A stretch of DNA of 64,000 bases from Dactylorhiza incarnata. Lineage: Eukaryota; Streptophyta; Magnoliopsida; Asparagales; Orchidaceae. The notes beneath the pieces are model-generated. The model saw only the letters and a program-made list of their open reading frames with translations. It was not told the DNA's origin and ran no database searches. A program made the position numbers and the translations under genes. The stretch spans positions 2,894,001 to 2,958,000 of the forward strand of contig JAWHQI010000267.1 of the NCBI GenBank assembly GCA_033032865.1, given 5' to 3'. Shown here piece after piece: positions 20,977 through 30,676 of the stretch (positions within the stretch are counted from its first letter, which is position 1; each line of letters starts with the position of its first letter).

Positions 20977-21360
20977 ATGTCGCCCCCGCCCTCGCCGGAC
21001 AAGATCGCCGACTTCCTGGGCGATCCCCGAGATCCCGAGGTGCTGAAGTGGCGGACCACCGAGGTGCTCCAGAAGTACGGCCTCATGCTGCGGGACCTCT
21101 ATAATCAGACGCGAGAGGACAGGGCGTTCTCCGAGGAACGGCTCATCGCCATCGAGGATGACAACGCGCTACTTCTCGCCGAGCCGCGGCTGGAAGCTCG
21201 CGGCGAGCTCACCTCTCCGGGGGTGCACCTTTCGCGGGCGGAGGATCAAATGTGCTTGCTGCAGTGGGAGCTCCGTGTCGTTCGCGCCTACTTCTATCCT
21301 CGCATGCCGCCGAGCTCGGGGGTGCGAGGTCGAGGCAGGTGGAGATGGATCCAATACTGA
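20977..21360 (+). CDS. Antisense coiled-coil ORF, 127 aa, in the gypsy element
   Basis: Begins MSPPPSPDKIADFLGDPRDP and continues through a charged helical stretch (LRDLYNQTREDRAFSEERL) ending in VVRAYFYPRMPP. A TTTCTTGCAG acceptor-like site lies 46 bp upstream, so this may be the last exon of the preceding gene. Heptad-like spacing suggests a coiled coil. No stop or frameshift interrupts it. It is followed by AT-rich sequence suited to a 3' end (21380-21470). No known family was recognised. Confidence 0.4.
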   Translation: MSPPPSPDKIADFLGDPRDPEVLKWRTTEVLQKYGLMLRDLYNQTREDRAFSEERLIAIEDDNALLLAEPRLEARGELTSPGVHLSRAEDQMCLLQWELRVVRAYFYPRMPPSSGVRGRGRWRWIQY

Positions 21361-21725
21361 TCCTGCTCGCGCTCGCACTCACTCGGCGACCTCCGAAAAT
21401 GTATTTTATATTTCTTTAAATGTTCTTGTTTAATAACCCTGTGAACAATCTGATAATTATTAGTTTGATATTTCTTGCTCGCGATCGGGCTTTCGCCTGT
21501 ATTCATTCGTTGTGTGATATTACTGTTTGTGCCACATTCACTTGTTTTTGACGTCTCGCGCGAGATTTGTGACAGGCTCACCCTGTCTACCACGTGCTCA
21601 CTTCATTGCTTTATTGCGAGCGGGTGAGGGAAAGGAGCCGGCTCGATGACCGAGGCATATCGAAATGACATTTTGCTAACTACACATCCGCCGCTTCGAT
21701 TTCTTCCCGCCATTTCCTCTTTTCT

Positions 21726-21733
21726 TATAAATA
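21726..21733 (+). promoter_or_regulatory. TATA box of the antisense gene
   Basis: TATAAATA lies 122 bp before the ATG at 21855, preceded by GC-poor and followed by a CT-rich leader. This geometry suits an RNA polymerase II promoter independent of the LTR. Confidence 0.6.
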
Positions 21734-21854
21734 GGTTCCGTCCTCACCCCCCAACTACCGCATTTATCGCTTTACCTTCCGCTTCTTTCAATCTCGAGAG
21801 CTCGCATCTTTCTTCTCACGCTCGCTTCTTCAGTTCTCGCCCAGCATCTGCAAG

Positions 21855-23781
21855 ATGGGTGGTGAGGGTGATGATGCCGAAGGCCTAGCCAAGTGCGCTT
21901 GGACTTTCTCCGACCACTCCTTTTTCTGTTGCACCCTTTCGGAGAGTGAATTCCACACTGTGTTCGCTCACCACATCTCGCCTGGGTATACCGCCCGCCA
22001 ACCGACGAAGTCAGAGGCCATCAATAACCTCTCGCCTGACGAGCTGGCCATCCCCACGGCTCACTTCGACGTCGGCCTGCATCTGCCCCTGTGGTCGGAG
22101 GTTCGCCAGGTGCTTAAGTACTTTGGCGTGATATCGGGTTAGATGACCCCCAACTCCATCATAGTCATAGTCGCCTTCTCTTGCTACCTGAGGGAAGAGC
22201 GAATCGAATTCAGCTTGTCGGTCTTCCGCAAGCTATTCTCTTTCCGGGCGTATAAGGACGGGACCGCCTACTTCGCGAGCCAACACGCCAAGGTTAGCGA
22301 GACGGACAACAAGAGCCACCATTGGCTCCAGAAATTTGTCTTTGTCAAGGGGGACTTCGGCAACGTCCCCTTCTCGCTCATCCAGCACGGCGAGGCGACC
22401 TATCGCCCTCCTACCCTAGGAGGTCAGGATGTCGAACTCTACAAGTTCTTCAATCAGAAGAACTTCGAGGTCGTGTATCTTCGGCGGAATGTTGATTCGC
22501 TACTCCCCGTGCCACCTGGGGCTGGTATTACTCGTGCTCGCCCCCCCCCCCCCCCCCCCCCCCCACGCCTTTATATTCTGTTTACTTTGATAGCTAGCCA
22601 CTAATTGTGATGGGTCATTCGCAGGAGAGTGGGATCTTCAAATCCACCCCCTTACGCGAGCACCAGGGTCACCCCCTGTCCTCGCGCTTGCCCACTCGGT
22701 GGCAGCTGCTTGCAGGGATGCTCCCAGCTCTTCTGAGGCCTCCGACAAGAAGCGTCCTGGACCTGCGAGCCGCGGGGCGCCTTCCCCGCAGTCAGCGCCC
22801 AAGAAGAAGAAACCCTCATCCTCTGATAAGGGAAAGCATGTTCTTGGGGATTTGCCAGGCGATAGGCCCACATCGAGCCTGCCCGCAGATAAGGAGACCA
22901 GCAAGCGCGCTGGAGAGGTCGCCGGTGCTTCTGGTTTGCCCGTGTCGGCGAGCCATCACAACTTTGGTCTTGGCGAGAAGCACCGAGATGAGGCCGGCGA
23001 GCCCTTGCTGGTCTGGGATCAGGAAGCCAACAGGGCCTCCGTGTTAACCCTCCTCCCCTCCTGGATGGAGCAGGAGACCGACAGCGTCCAGGCCTTTGCC
23101 CTCTCCTTTGGGCTTTATGGCCGGGAGGACGCAGCAATCTTCGATGACGAAATGACCCGGTCGCTCGTCCATGAGAGCGCACGAGCCCAACTCCGCACCT
23201 TGGAGCTCGCACACATGACGGGTCGGCGCTGCTTTCAGGCCGAACGACATCATGGGGAGCTCGAACGCGAGTTGAAGGCTGCTACATATGAGGTCGCGAG
23301 CCTTAAGGAGAAGTTGAACATCTCTGACGGCCTCCTCGCCAGTCTTCAGGGCGGGATGGTAAGTTGTCGAAGAACTCACTCCCCCTCATTGTTGTCACTC
23401 TTCCTGGCTAACTCGTCCTCTTCCTTGCAGGATGGCGAGGCTGCCGATCAGCTTCGTTCCCGCACCTCCGACTTAGAGAATGAGAATGTCGGGCTGAAGG
23501 CCCAAATTAGCGAGCTGACCCGGGCCACCCTTCCACCTCCTCCTGTCGGGGGCAAGATCCAGATGTACTCGCGCCGCGATATTGAGGAGATGATACAGCA
23601 GAATGCGATCGCAACGATGAAACACATCTTTCTCACCCTACAGGAGGCAGGCCTCTTGGCTGGCGAGGCGGCGCGGCTCACCGTCAAGGAGGTGGTTCCG
23701 GAGCTCTTCCTCCCGCTACCCGAGTCTGACGATGAAGCTCCATCGGAAGGGGAGGGCGAGCACTCCGAAGGACCTCCCTAG
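21855..23781 (+). pseudogene. Antisense additional ORF with putative gypsy-type transposon domain and coiled coil
   Basis: ATG at 21855 (MGGEGDDAEGLAKCAWTFSD). Exon 1 is 21855-22524, intron 22525-22624 (contains C24), exon 2 22625-23358, intron 23359-23430 (GTAAGT...TTGCAG, 72 bp, open), exon 3 23431-23781. Splicing keeps one frame (PPGAGEWDLQIHP across junction 1). Residues ~70-180 (LHLPLWSEVRQVLKYFGV, LSVFRKLFSFRAYKDG, HHWLQKFVFVKGDFG) match the pattern of the putative gypsy-type transposon domain (PF04195). Basic and acidic linkers (PKKKKPSSSDKGK) and a C-terminal coiled coil (AERHHGELERELKAATYEVA) follow. A single TAG at 22140-22142, probably former Gln, breaks exon 1. Its role in the retrotransposon is unknown. 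Confidence 0.72.
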
Positions 23782-24374
23782 GCCCTGAATTTTTTCTTTT
23801 TTATTTTGTTGTATTTCTTTTGGGCTGGCGCGAGATCACCGCGACTTTTGTATGCATATATTTATGTTATAAAATGGAAATTTTTGCTTAGCTTCTCTTG
23901 TATTTTTGTCATTTCTATTTATGCTCGCGCCACCATATCACACTCGTGCACCTTTCACACGTAGGTATTCGCTAAGTACGTACTCGCCTACCCCCATCCG
24001 GCAGCTCGCGAGCGTCGCTACTCCTTCGTCGTCACGCACACCTTTTCGACAATGACTTCCTCTCGATCGTTTATCGCATTTTCGTTCCTGCGAGCGTTCG
24101 GCTCGCCCACCCTCGGATACCGCGGGCGAGGCTTCCCCTACGCTGTCTCGCGTGCACCATTTATCTTGGCCGATTTCCTTTGATCTTGCCTATCATCTCT
24201 GCACCGGCGACCCCCTGACTCGTCTGTCTAGATATATTGCCAAGTCGCATTGCTTGGGCTCTGCGAGTGGGGTCCTCCTCCACGGGAGGCCTTATATCAT
24301 CGATTTGTTTTGCAGACAGCTCGCGAGGCGAGCTGTGTTTTTGCCTCGCTCTTTGAATGGTTTGTTGACCCTGC
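23782..24374. other. 3' flank of the antisense gene
   Basis: T-rich sequence and a TATGTTATAAAATG stretch just after the stop suit a polyadenylation region for the antisense gene. Beyond it GCGAGC-rich element DNA continues without an obvious gene. Confidence 0.5.
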
Positions 24375-24706
24375 CGACTCGCGGGAGCCCAACAGCGGAA
24401 TCCCCTGGGTCAATTTGGCACGACCTTTCACTTGCCAGCCTCTCCAGAGATCGACCTGACCCACCGGCTAATGAGAGCCCGCGGTGGAATCAATCTGGGG
24501 CAATCCAGCACAACTTTTCCCTTGCCAGCCTCTCTAGAGCTCGACCTGACCCACCGACTAATGAGAGCCCAACATCGGAATCAATCCAGGGCAATCCAAC
24601 ACAACTTTTCACTTGCCAGCCTATCCAGAGATCGACCTGACCCACCGACTAATGAGAGTCCGGCAGCGGAATCTATCTGGGGCAATCCAGCACAACTTTT
24701 CACTTC
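24375..24706. repeat. ~90-bp tandem repeat, about 3.7 units
   Basis: CTTGCCAGCC starts at 24431, 24521 and 24612, with a partial unit at 24703. Units contain GACCCACCGACTAATGAGAG, resembling the CGGCTAGTGAGAGCC core of the 79-bp array in the Gag-only element. Both arrays occupy the same place, between coding region and 3' LTR. Confidence 0.88.
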
Positions 24707-24772
24707 ATGTGGACCTACAACAGAAAAGATGTGATCATACCAATTTATACCAAATTATCACAACATAATAGT

Positions 24773-25970
24773 TCAAGGGTAGAAACGCTTTAAGTCGTCC
24801 CCGCTCCAAGCTCGGCTGAGGGGTACCCCTTCCACATCCCGGAGGTGACCCCCCCCCCCCCCCCCCCCCCCCCCCCGACTTGAGTGCTTCATCTACAATG
24901 CAAGGACCTTCCCAGTTGGGATTGAGCATTCCGACCGCAGCTCCCCTTCCAGCTGCGTCAACCTTCTTCAGGACCAAATCTCCCTTCTCGAACTGCTTCA
25001 CTTGGATGTGCTTGTAAAAGTATCAAGCCATCCGTCGCTTGACCTCTTCTTGTCGGACGGTTGCCAAGTCCCGAAGCACTTCTACCAAGTCCAATGATAG
25101 CCTTTGCTCTTCCTCATTCTCCGCTCGCCATTCTCCGCTTCATTTACCGGCTGCGACCACCTTGGGTGACTTTACCTCGAACTCGATCGGAAGCACGACC
25201 TCGGATCCGTGGGAGAGCTTGAATGGGGTTTCCCTTGTGGCTGTATTCGGCGTGGTTCTCAAGGCCCACATGACTTAGGGGAGTTGTTTTACCCAGCTAC
25301 CCCTCGAGTTCTCGACCTTCTTCTTTAGCAAGTTCATAATGATTTTGTTTGCCGCCTCCACCTGCTCATTGCTCCTAGGGTGGTGGACCGACGCAAAGCG
25401 AAGATCTATACCCAGCTGACCGCAGAAGCTGGCGAACTTGTCGCTGGCAAACTGCGGCCCATTGTATTTGACGATGGCTAATGGGATCCCATGTTGATAG
25501 ACTATTTCCCCACATACAAAATTTCTTATAATTTGAGATGTTACCTTAGCTAGCGCCTTCACCTCTAGCCATTTGGAGAAATAATCGATCATGACCAGCA
25601 AGAATTTTCTCTGGCCACTAGCTTGGGGAAAAGAGCCTACCAAGTCCAGCCCCCATATCACGAATGGCCATGGAGCTGGGATGGTCTGGAGCCTCTGGGC
25701 TGGTAAAGTTGGAGAGGAGCATACAATTGACACTTGGAGCACTTCTTTGCAAATTCCGACGCATCCTTGCTGAGGGTAGGCCAGAGTAGCCTTGCCTCAG
25801 CACCCTTCCCTCTAGGGTCCTGCTCTCAGAATGGCTGCAACATTCTCCTTAGTGGATCTCCTCCAGGACCTTCGGGGCTTCCTCTTATGACACACAACAT
25901 GTTAGGAGTCCTGAGAGGGTCTTTCAGTACAATTCTCATTCATGCAAAGAATAATATGTTGACTTGTACC
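24773..25970 (-). pseudogene. gypsy integrase
   Basis: In sense order: a zinc-binding end (CSKCQL near 25750), the core (FVIWGLDLVGSFPQASGQ, DYFSKWLEVKALAKVT, YNGPQFASDKFASFC, NEQVEAANKI) and a C-terminal block (EKGDLVLKKVDAAG, LNPNWEGPCIV) ending LKRFYP-stop at 24773. The second catalytic Asp, normally in SDNGPQF, is Tyr here. A C28 run (24849-24876) interrupts the C-terminal part and shifts the frame. Normally joins element DNA to the chromosome. The NPNWEGP block is typical of Tat/Athila-group integrases. Confidence 0.88.
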
Positions 25971-26733
25971 TGAATCACCGCTTATCTACGTCCCCTCCTG
26001 GGAACTGCCCCGACGTCATGAAGGTGATGAAGGGGTCCATCCATGATGCTCGCTGGTCCACCTCCATTGACTCACCCTCCTCGATAAATGGTCGGAAGAG
26101 TTCTGACACCGTCCCTCCTGCCCATGGAACGAACTTGGCCAGGAGGTCTGCCGGGGTGCTCACCTCCCTCGGCACATGCTGGATTGAGAAGGTACGGAAC
26201 TGCCCGACGAGCCCTTTGACCTTTTCTAGGTATCGCTGGAGAGTCGGCTCCCTCGCCTCGAACTCTCCCTTGATTTTGCAAGCCACCACCATGGAGTCCG
26301 TTGAGACCTCCATATCATGCACCCCCAACTCCCTAGCTAGACGGAGCCCTGTGATCACGGCCTCGTACTCGGCCTAGTTGTTGGTGAGTGGGAAATATAT
26401 GTTGATTGCCTGCTCGATCCTCGTTACCTGGGGGCTCACCATGATCACTCCCCCTCCGAAAGAATGCTTTCTCGACGCCCCGTCAACCAACATCTTCCAT
26501 ACCACCGAGTGGGGTGTCTCTAGCTCTTCTACTTCGGTTACGTAATCAGTCAAGAAGTATGTCACCGCTTGCGCCTTTATTGACATTCTGAGGACGAACG
26601 AGATGTCAAACTCGCTCAACTCCACCGACCATTTGACCAACCTTCCTGGGTGCTCTACCCCTTCCATTATGTTGCGAAGGGGATGATCGGTCACCACCTT
26701 AATTTAGTGTGCTTGGAAGTAATGTCGGAGCTT
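25971..26733 (-). pseudogene. gypsy RNase H (C-terminal part) and following linker
   Basis: Sense order gives RKLRHYFQAH, VTDHPLRNIMEGVEHPGRLV, KWSVELSEFDISF, then LVDGASRKHSFGGGVIMVSP and the archaeal-type RNase H block YEAVITGLRLARELGVHD, STDSMVVACKIKGEF. The presence of a second RNase H-like block before integrase agrees with the Tat lineage. One stop follows FPLTNN at about 26374. The N-terminal piece lies beyond the 5S-derived insertion at 27049-27500. Confidence 0.82.
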
Positions 26734-27048
26734 CCGGCAGCTCAATTGGTGATGAGAAGTGAAAGTACTCCATAGTTAAGCGTGCTCGGGCTGGAGTAGT
26801 CACGGGATGGGTGACCTCCTGGGAAGTCCACGCGCTGTCGCTTAACTAGATTACTTCTCATTAAAGGGGGATTGCGGTCTCCAACAACCCGCTGTGCCCA
26901 TTGGTGGGACATAGAGGGGTTGGGGTGCATGGTCAGCAGCCAATTTGGTTAGGCTGAACCCTTTCGAGCTGGATGCTGGGGGTGTCGGCGATCGTCCTTG
27001 CGAGCTGTTTGCTGGGGAGACTGTTACAAAAGGACCGACACCACCGGG
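26734..27048 (+). mobile_element. 5S-rRNA-derived insertion (Cassandra-like TRIM or 5S-derived SINE) in RNase H
   Basis: RNase H coding is interrupted between LEKLAFA-VVS and RKLRHYF by about 310 bp. Positions 26764-26829 closely match the 3' two thirds of plant 5S rRNA, including the internal promoter: AGTTAAGCGTGCT (26774-26786) and GGATGGGTGACC (26805-26816), then TCCTGGGAAGTCC. The 5S-like core is bracketed by ATGAGAAGT and ACTTCTCAT. Cassandra elements carry such 5S sequence in their LTRs, so a solo Cassandra LTR is the leading idea, but TG/CA ends and a target duplication were not pinned down. It is not a functional 5S gene because the 5' third is missing. Confidence 0.65.
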
Positions 27049-27500
27049 GCGAAGGCCAGCTTCTCCAGGATGGGATATCTGAGCTCAGCCTTTCTCAGCA
27101 CCCTACTGACGTAGTAGATTGGGAGTTGTCTTTTTCCTTCCTCCCGGACCAAAACAAAACTCACCGCCTTGGCCCCCACCCACAGGTATTGGGACAGGTC
27201 CTCCCCCTGCCTCGGTCCCTAGAGAAGCGGGGCCCGGATTAATTGTTCCTTCAGTGCCTGGAATGCCCTCTCGCACTCGGGGGTCCATTCAAACTTTTGG
27301 TTCCCTCATAGTACTTTAAAGAAAGATGAGCATTTTTCCCCCGCCCTTGCGAGAAATCTGCTTAACCCGGTCAACTACCCTGTGAGGCGCTGGACCTCCT
27401 TTGCGTTCCTCAGCGACCCTAGATCCAAGATGACTTTTACCTTGTCGGGGTTAGGTTCTACCCCGGCCAGGGTGAGCAGATGGCCTAAGAATATTCCCCT
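27049..27500 (-). pseudogene. gypsy RNase H, N-terminal part
   Basis: Sense translation shows FLGHLLTLAGVEPNPDKV, then KFEWTPECERAFQALKEQL, and YYVSRVLRKAELRYPILEKL, the standard RT thumb and RNase H start of gypsy pol. At least three in-frame stops occur. It is continuous with the RT at higher coordinates and broken at 27048 by the 5S-derived insert. Confidence 0.8.
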
Positions 27501-28305
27501 GCTGGCCCCAAAGACACATTTCTAGGGGTTGAGTCTCATCATGAATTCTCTCAAGGTACCAAAGGTCTCCTCCAGGTCCCGGAGGTGGGATTTGAGGTCT
27601 CGACTCTTGATCATGAGGTAATCCATGTAGACTTCCAGGTTTCTCCCCTTCTGCTCACGGAAGACCCTGTCCGTTATCCGTTGGTATGTTGCTCCTGCAT
27701 TCTTCAGCCCAAAGGGCATCATCTTGTAGCAGTAGCACCCATCCCCGGTGATGAAGGAGACGTCCTTAACGTCGGGGGTGCATGTGGATCTGATGATAAC
27801 CTGAAAAGGCATCTATAAAACTCATTAGCGAAAAATCGATGGTTGATTCAACCAACACGTCGATTCGAGGCAAGGAGTAACAATCCTTAAGGCATGATTT
27901 ATTCAATAATGAGAAGTCTACACACATCCTCCACCTTCCATCCCCATTTTTTACCATTACCACGTTGGAGACCTAGCCTGGATACTGGATCTCTGATACA
28001 ACCCCGGCTTCGAGGAGCTTATTCACCTCCTCCTGGATGGGCTCCACTAACTTGTCAGCAATGGACCTCTTCTTTTGTCGGACGGGGAGAGTGCCGGGAT
28101 CAAGATTAAGGCGGTGGCAAGCCACATCTGCATCAATCCCCGACATCTTCGCCGTGCTCCAGGCGAAGATGTCCACGTTCTCTTGGACGCAGGCTAGGAT
28201 CCTTCTCTGGTCCTTAGGGCTGAGCTCCCCGCTGATCTTCACCTTCTCGATCACCCCTGCCCGGGAGATGACTTCCAGCTCCACCGCCTCTTTTACGGCC
28301 TCCAA
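27501..28305 (-). pseudogene. gypsy reverse transcriptase, catalytic site altered
   Basis: Blocks in order: FAWSTAKMSGIDADVACHRL, KKRSIADKLVEPIQEEVNKL, RWRMCVDFSLLNKSCLKD, YSLPRIDVLVEST, DAFSGYHQIHM, MMPFGLKNAGATYQR, and LEVYMDYLMIKS. The final block is the catalytic YVDD site, which here reads YMDY: the second catalytic Asp is Tyr, which would abolish polymerase activity. Two frame changes and a stop (EIQYPG-stop, 27973) are also present. It would copy genomic RNA to DNA in the particle. Confidence 0.9.
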
Positions 28306-29020
28306 CCTAGACTGCTCCCCCCAGTCACCTTCCTTCCTTCACAAGCGAGTGCTTCGATTTCTTCTTCGTCCATCCTTTCCTCCTCAATAACTTCCGACAA
28401 CTCCTTTGCCCCTTCTTCCTGGGCTCGAACCTCTTCTCCCCTTTCCTCTTCCATCTCCTCCGCCTCGGGCTCTTCCACGACTCCTTCTGATATATTCTGC
28501 CTCTCCATCTCCTTACACATCTCTTCTGCCTCTGCCTGCCAGGTGATGGTGTTGACCGCGGTAACGTAGCATTGTCTTGCTACCTTTGGGTCTCCCCTCA
28601 CCCGAATCTGGACTCCTCCCACATTGAACTTGAGGCATTGGTGGAATGAGGAGGAGACACATAGAAACGCGTTGACGAGGGGCCGTCCGAAGATGGCGTT
28701 GTAGCTGCTCGGAGCGTCAACGATGACGAACCTGCAAATGCGGGACTGTCCCCCCAAGGTTACATGGAGCCCTAATCCTCCTTCCACCTCCTTCCTTTCT
28801 CCTGAGAACCCAAACAGTGGCCCGTCCGAGGCCAGCACCCTCCTCGCCTCCACCTCCATCTCGTCGAACGTCTTCTTAAAGATGACGTTGACTGATCTCC
28901 CATTGTCAGCGAGGATCCGGGAGACGGTGAACTTCTCGATGGCCGCATGGATCACCAGCGCATCTCATAACAGGTCCTCGTGGTCGGGCATATCCTTCTG
29001 AGAGAAGGTAATCTTCTCTT
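28306..29020 (-). pseudogene. gypsy aspartic protease region
   Basis: Starts after a G23 run (29022-29044). ITFSQKDMPDHEDLL is followed by VIHAAIEKFTVSRILADNGR, where the protease active site expected as D-S/G-S reads ADNGRS. Next come FSGERKEVEGGLGLHVTLGG and APSSYNAIFGRPLVNAF, the conserved flap and ILG-like region. An acidic linker (EEPEAEEMEEERGEE) leads to RT. The protease processes Gag-Pol; the altered active site suggests inactivity. Confidence 0.82.
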
Positions 29021-29044
29021 CGGGGGGGGGGGGGGGGGGGGGGG

Positions 29045-29690
29045 TTGAGTTTGAGACGTCGAAGCCACGCTCCGACGATACATGGTGTGGAGGCTCGCCT
29101 TTCGGGTCGCCTCGATCCCTACTCCCCCATGGATCACCCTGATCCCTCCTCGACTCCCCACGTCGGCTCTATCCACGCACCTATGCTCCTCCTACGCTGC
29201 TCAGGTCACCTCTTCTATCCTCACCGGTGGCTGTTGCTCCCTCGGGCCTCTCGCCCTCCTGATCTCCAAGAACTCCGGGCAGGTGGCCGTTGCGTGATCC
29301 TCCTCCTGATGGAAGTCACAATACGGTAATGCCACCCCCCTCTCTCGGCCTCCGCGGCGCGGTTTCTCCACTTTGCTCATGCTCCTCCACCACCTCCTGC
29401 TCCTACTCTCCTTCCTCTTCCCCGGCCGATCGTCATGTCTTGCTGAGGCGGGGGAGGGAGTGGCCTCGGGCCCTGCCTTCACCCTGGGTGGTTGGGTCTT
29501 CCTTGACCTCCCCGGAAGTTGCCCCCTCCTTGGACAAACCCCCTTCCTGGACTCTCCATGCCTCCTCCTTGCTGCCTCCACCCCAACTCTGGGGCCCTCG
29601 GCTCATCTCTCCTTTTGACTTCCTGCTGGCTTGCCTTCGATTCACTTAGCTTCGCCAACCTTTTCGTGAACTTCGGGTTGGCCGCTTCTC
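29045..29690 (-). pseudogene. gypsy gag, C-terminal part
   Basis: Continues Gag after the CACTA element: ANPKFTKRLAKLSESKASRK, a Gly/Pro-rich basic stretch with frame changes, then the zinc-knuckle-like YCDFHQEEDHATATC, CPEFLEIRRARGPRE. The equivalent region of the Gag-only element reads NPEFTRRLAKLSEPEARQ and YCDLHEEEGHTTSTC, showing common origin. The C-run/G-run at 29022-29044 marks the gag-protease junction. Confidence 0.85.
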
Positions 29691-29693
29691 CTT
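29691..29693. repeat. CACTA target duplication CTT (left)
   Basis: CTT precedes CACTACAAG at 29694 and follows GTAGTG at 34358-34360. A 3-bp duplication is standard for CACTA elements. Confidence 0.85.
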
Positions 29694-29699
29694 CACTAC

Positions 29700-30045
29700 A
29701 AGATAATACAGCATTGGCGACGCTTTTAATAGGCTACGGCGACGTTTTTCAAACGCACCCAATGTTTTGTAAACGTTTTCATAAACGTCGCAAAAGCGTC
29801 GCGGCATAATACGTCGCGGTAACATTCAGCGACGTTTTTTCAGGAAAGCGCCACTATAGACAATATCACATTGGCTGCGTTTAAAGATTCAAACGTTTCT
29901 AACATTAGCCATGTTTTTTGCAAAAAACGTTGCTAACATTAGCCACATTTTAAAAAAAACGTAGCTAACATTAGCCACGTTTTTCGAAAAAAACGTTACT
30001 AACTTTGGCCACGTTTTAAATAATAAACGTGGCCAAAGACGATGA
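29700..30045. repeat. CACTA subterminal repeats
   Basis: About five ~40-bp imperfect units, each an A/T-cored inverted pair such as GCCACGTTTTTCGAAAAAAA followed by ACGTTRCTAAC, likely transposase-binding repeats by analogy with other CACTA elements. Confidence 0.75.
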
Positions 30046-30676
30046 ATTAAAAAAATTTATAATATTATCAAAACAAAAACAGTCATTTAAATAATATGTA
30101 AACATTTACACAATCTTGAAGAACAACATAATTATAATATTTCAACAAAAAAATTACACATTGTTATAAATAAATTACTACAAAACTACAAGTTACTTCA
30201 TCATATGTTTCAAACTTCCAATACAATTTATGTACAACTAGTTCTAGTAATGATACAAACTACTAAAAAAATTCTCATTTTCTTGATTATTCCATCTTCA
30301 GCCCATTACTGATAGTAGTATTTTCCAGGAGCGATCGACGATATTGTCCTAACTGCATCTTCATCCACCAAACCCCTATAGCAAATCTTGAACAAACATA
30401 TTTTCAGGCTGTTATTGTTAATGACGACGAAAAATCGGAAAATAAGCTAGGAAGATCAAGCAAGTACCAAGATTGGCAAAATATGATTTAGGAGTTTTAG
30501 TAGTTCTATTGCTCTTGTGTTAATATGTTTAATTAGTAAAAGCAAAAAATGACTTATATCTCCATGGTAGCCCATCAAGCCAATTATGCCCATCTCTAAT
30601 TTCACATCTCAATCAACTGCATATTAAGAATTTTAATGCTATCTCAATAAACCAAAAAATCAAATCACAGTTGGAT
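30046..30676. other. AT-rich CACTA interior without coding
   Basis: No reading frame or repeat recognised. It presumably contains the lost 3' part of the transposase region. Confidence 0.5.

Noticed and set aside
26734..26830. Functional 5S rRNA gene
   Set aside because: The 5' third of 5S rRNA is absent and the piece lies inside pol; it is a derived insertion.
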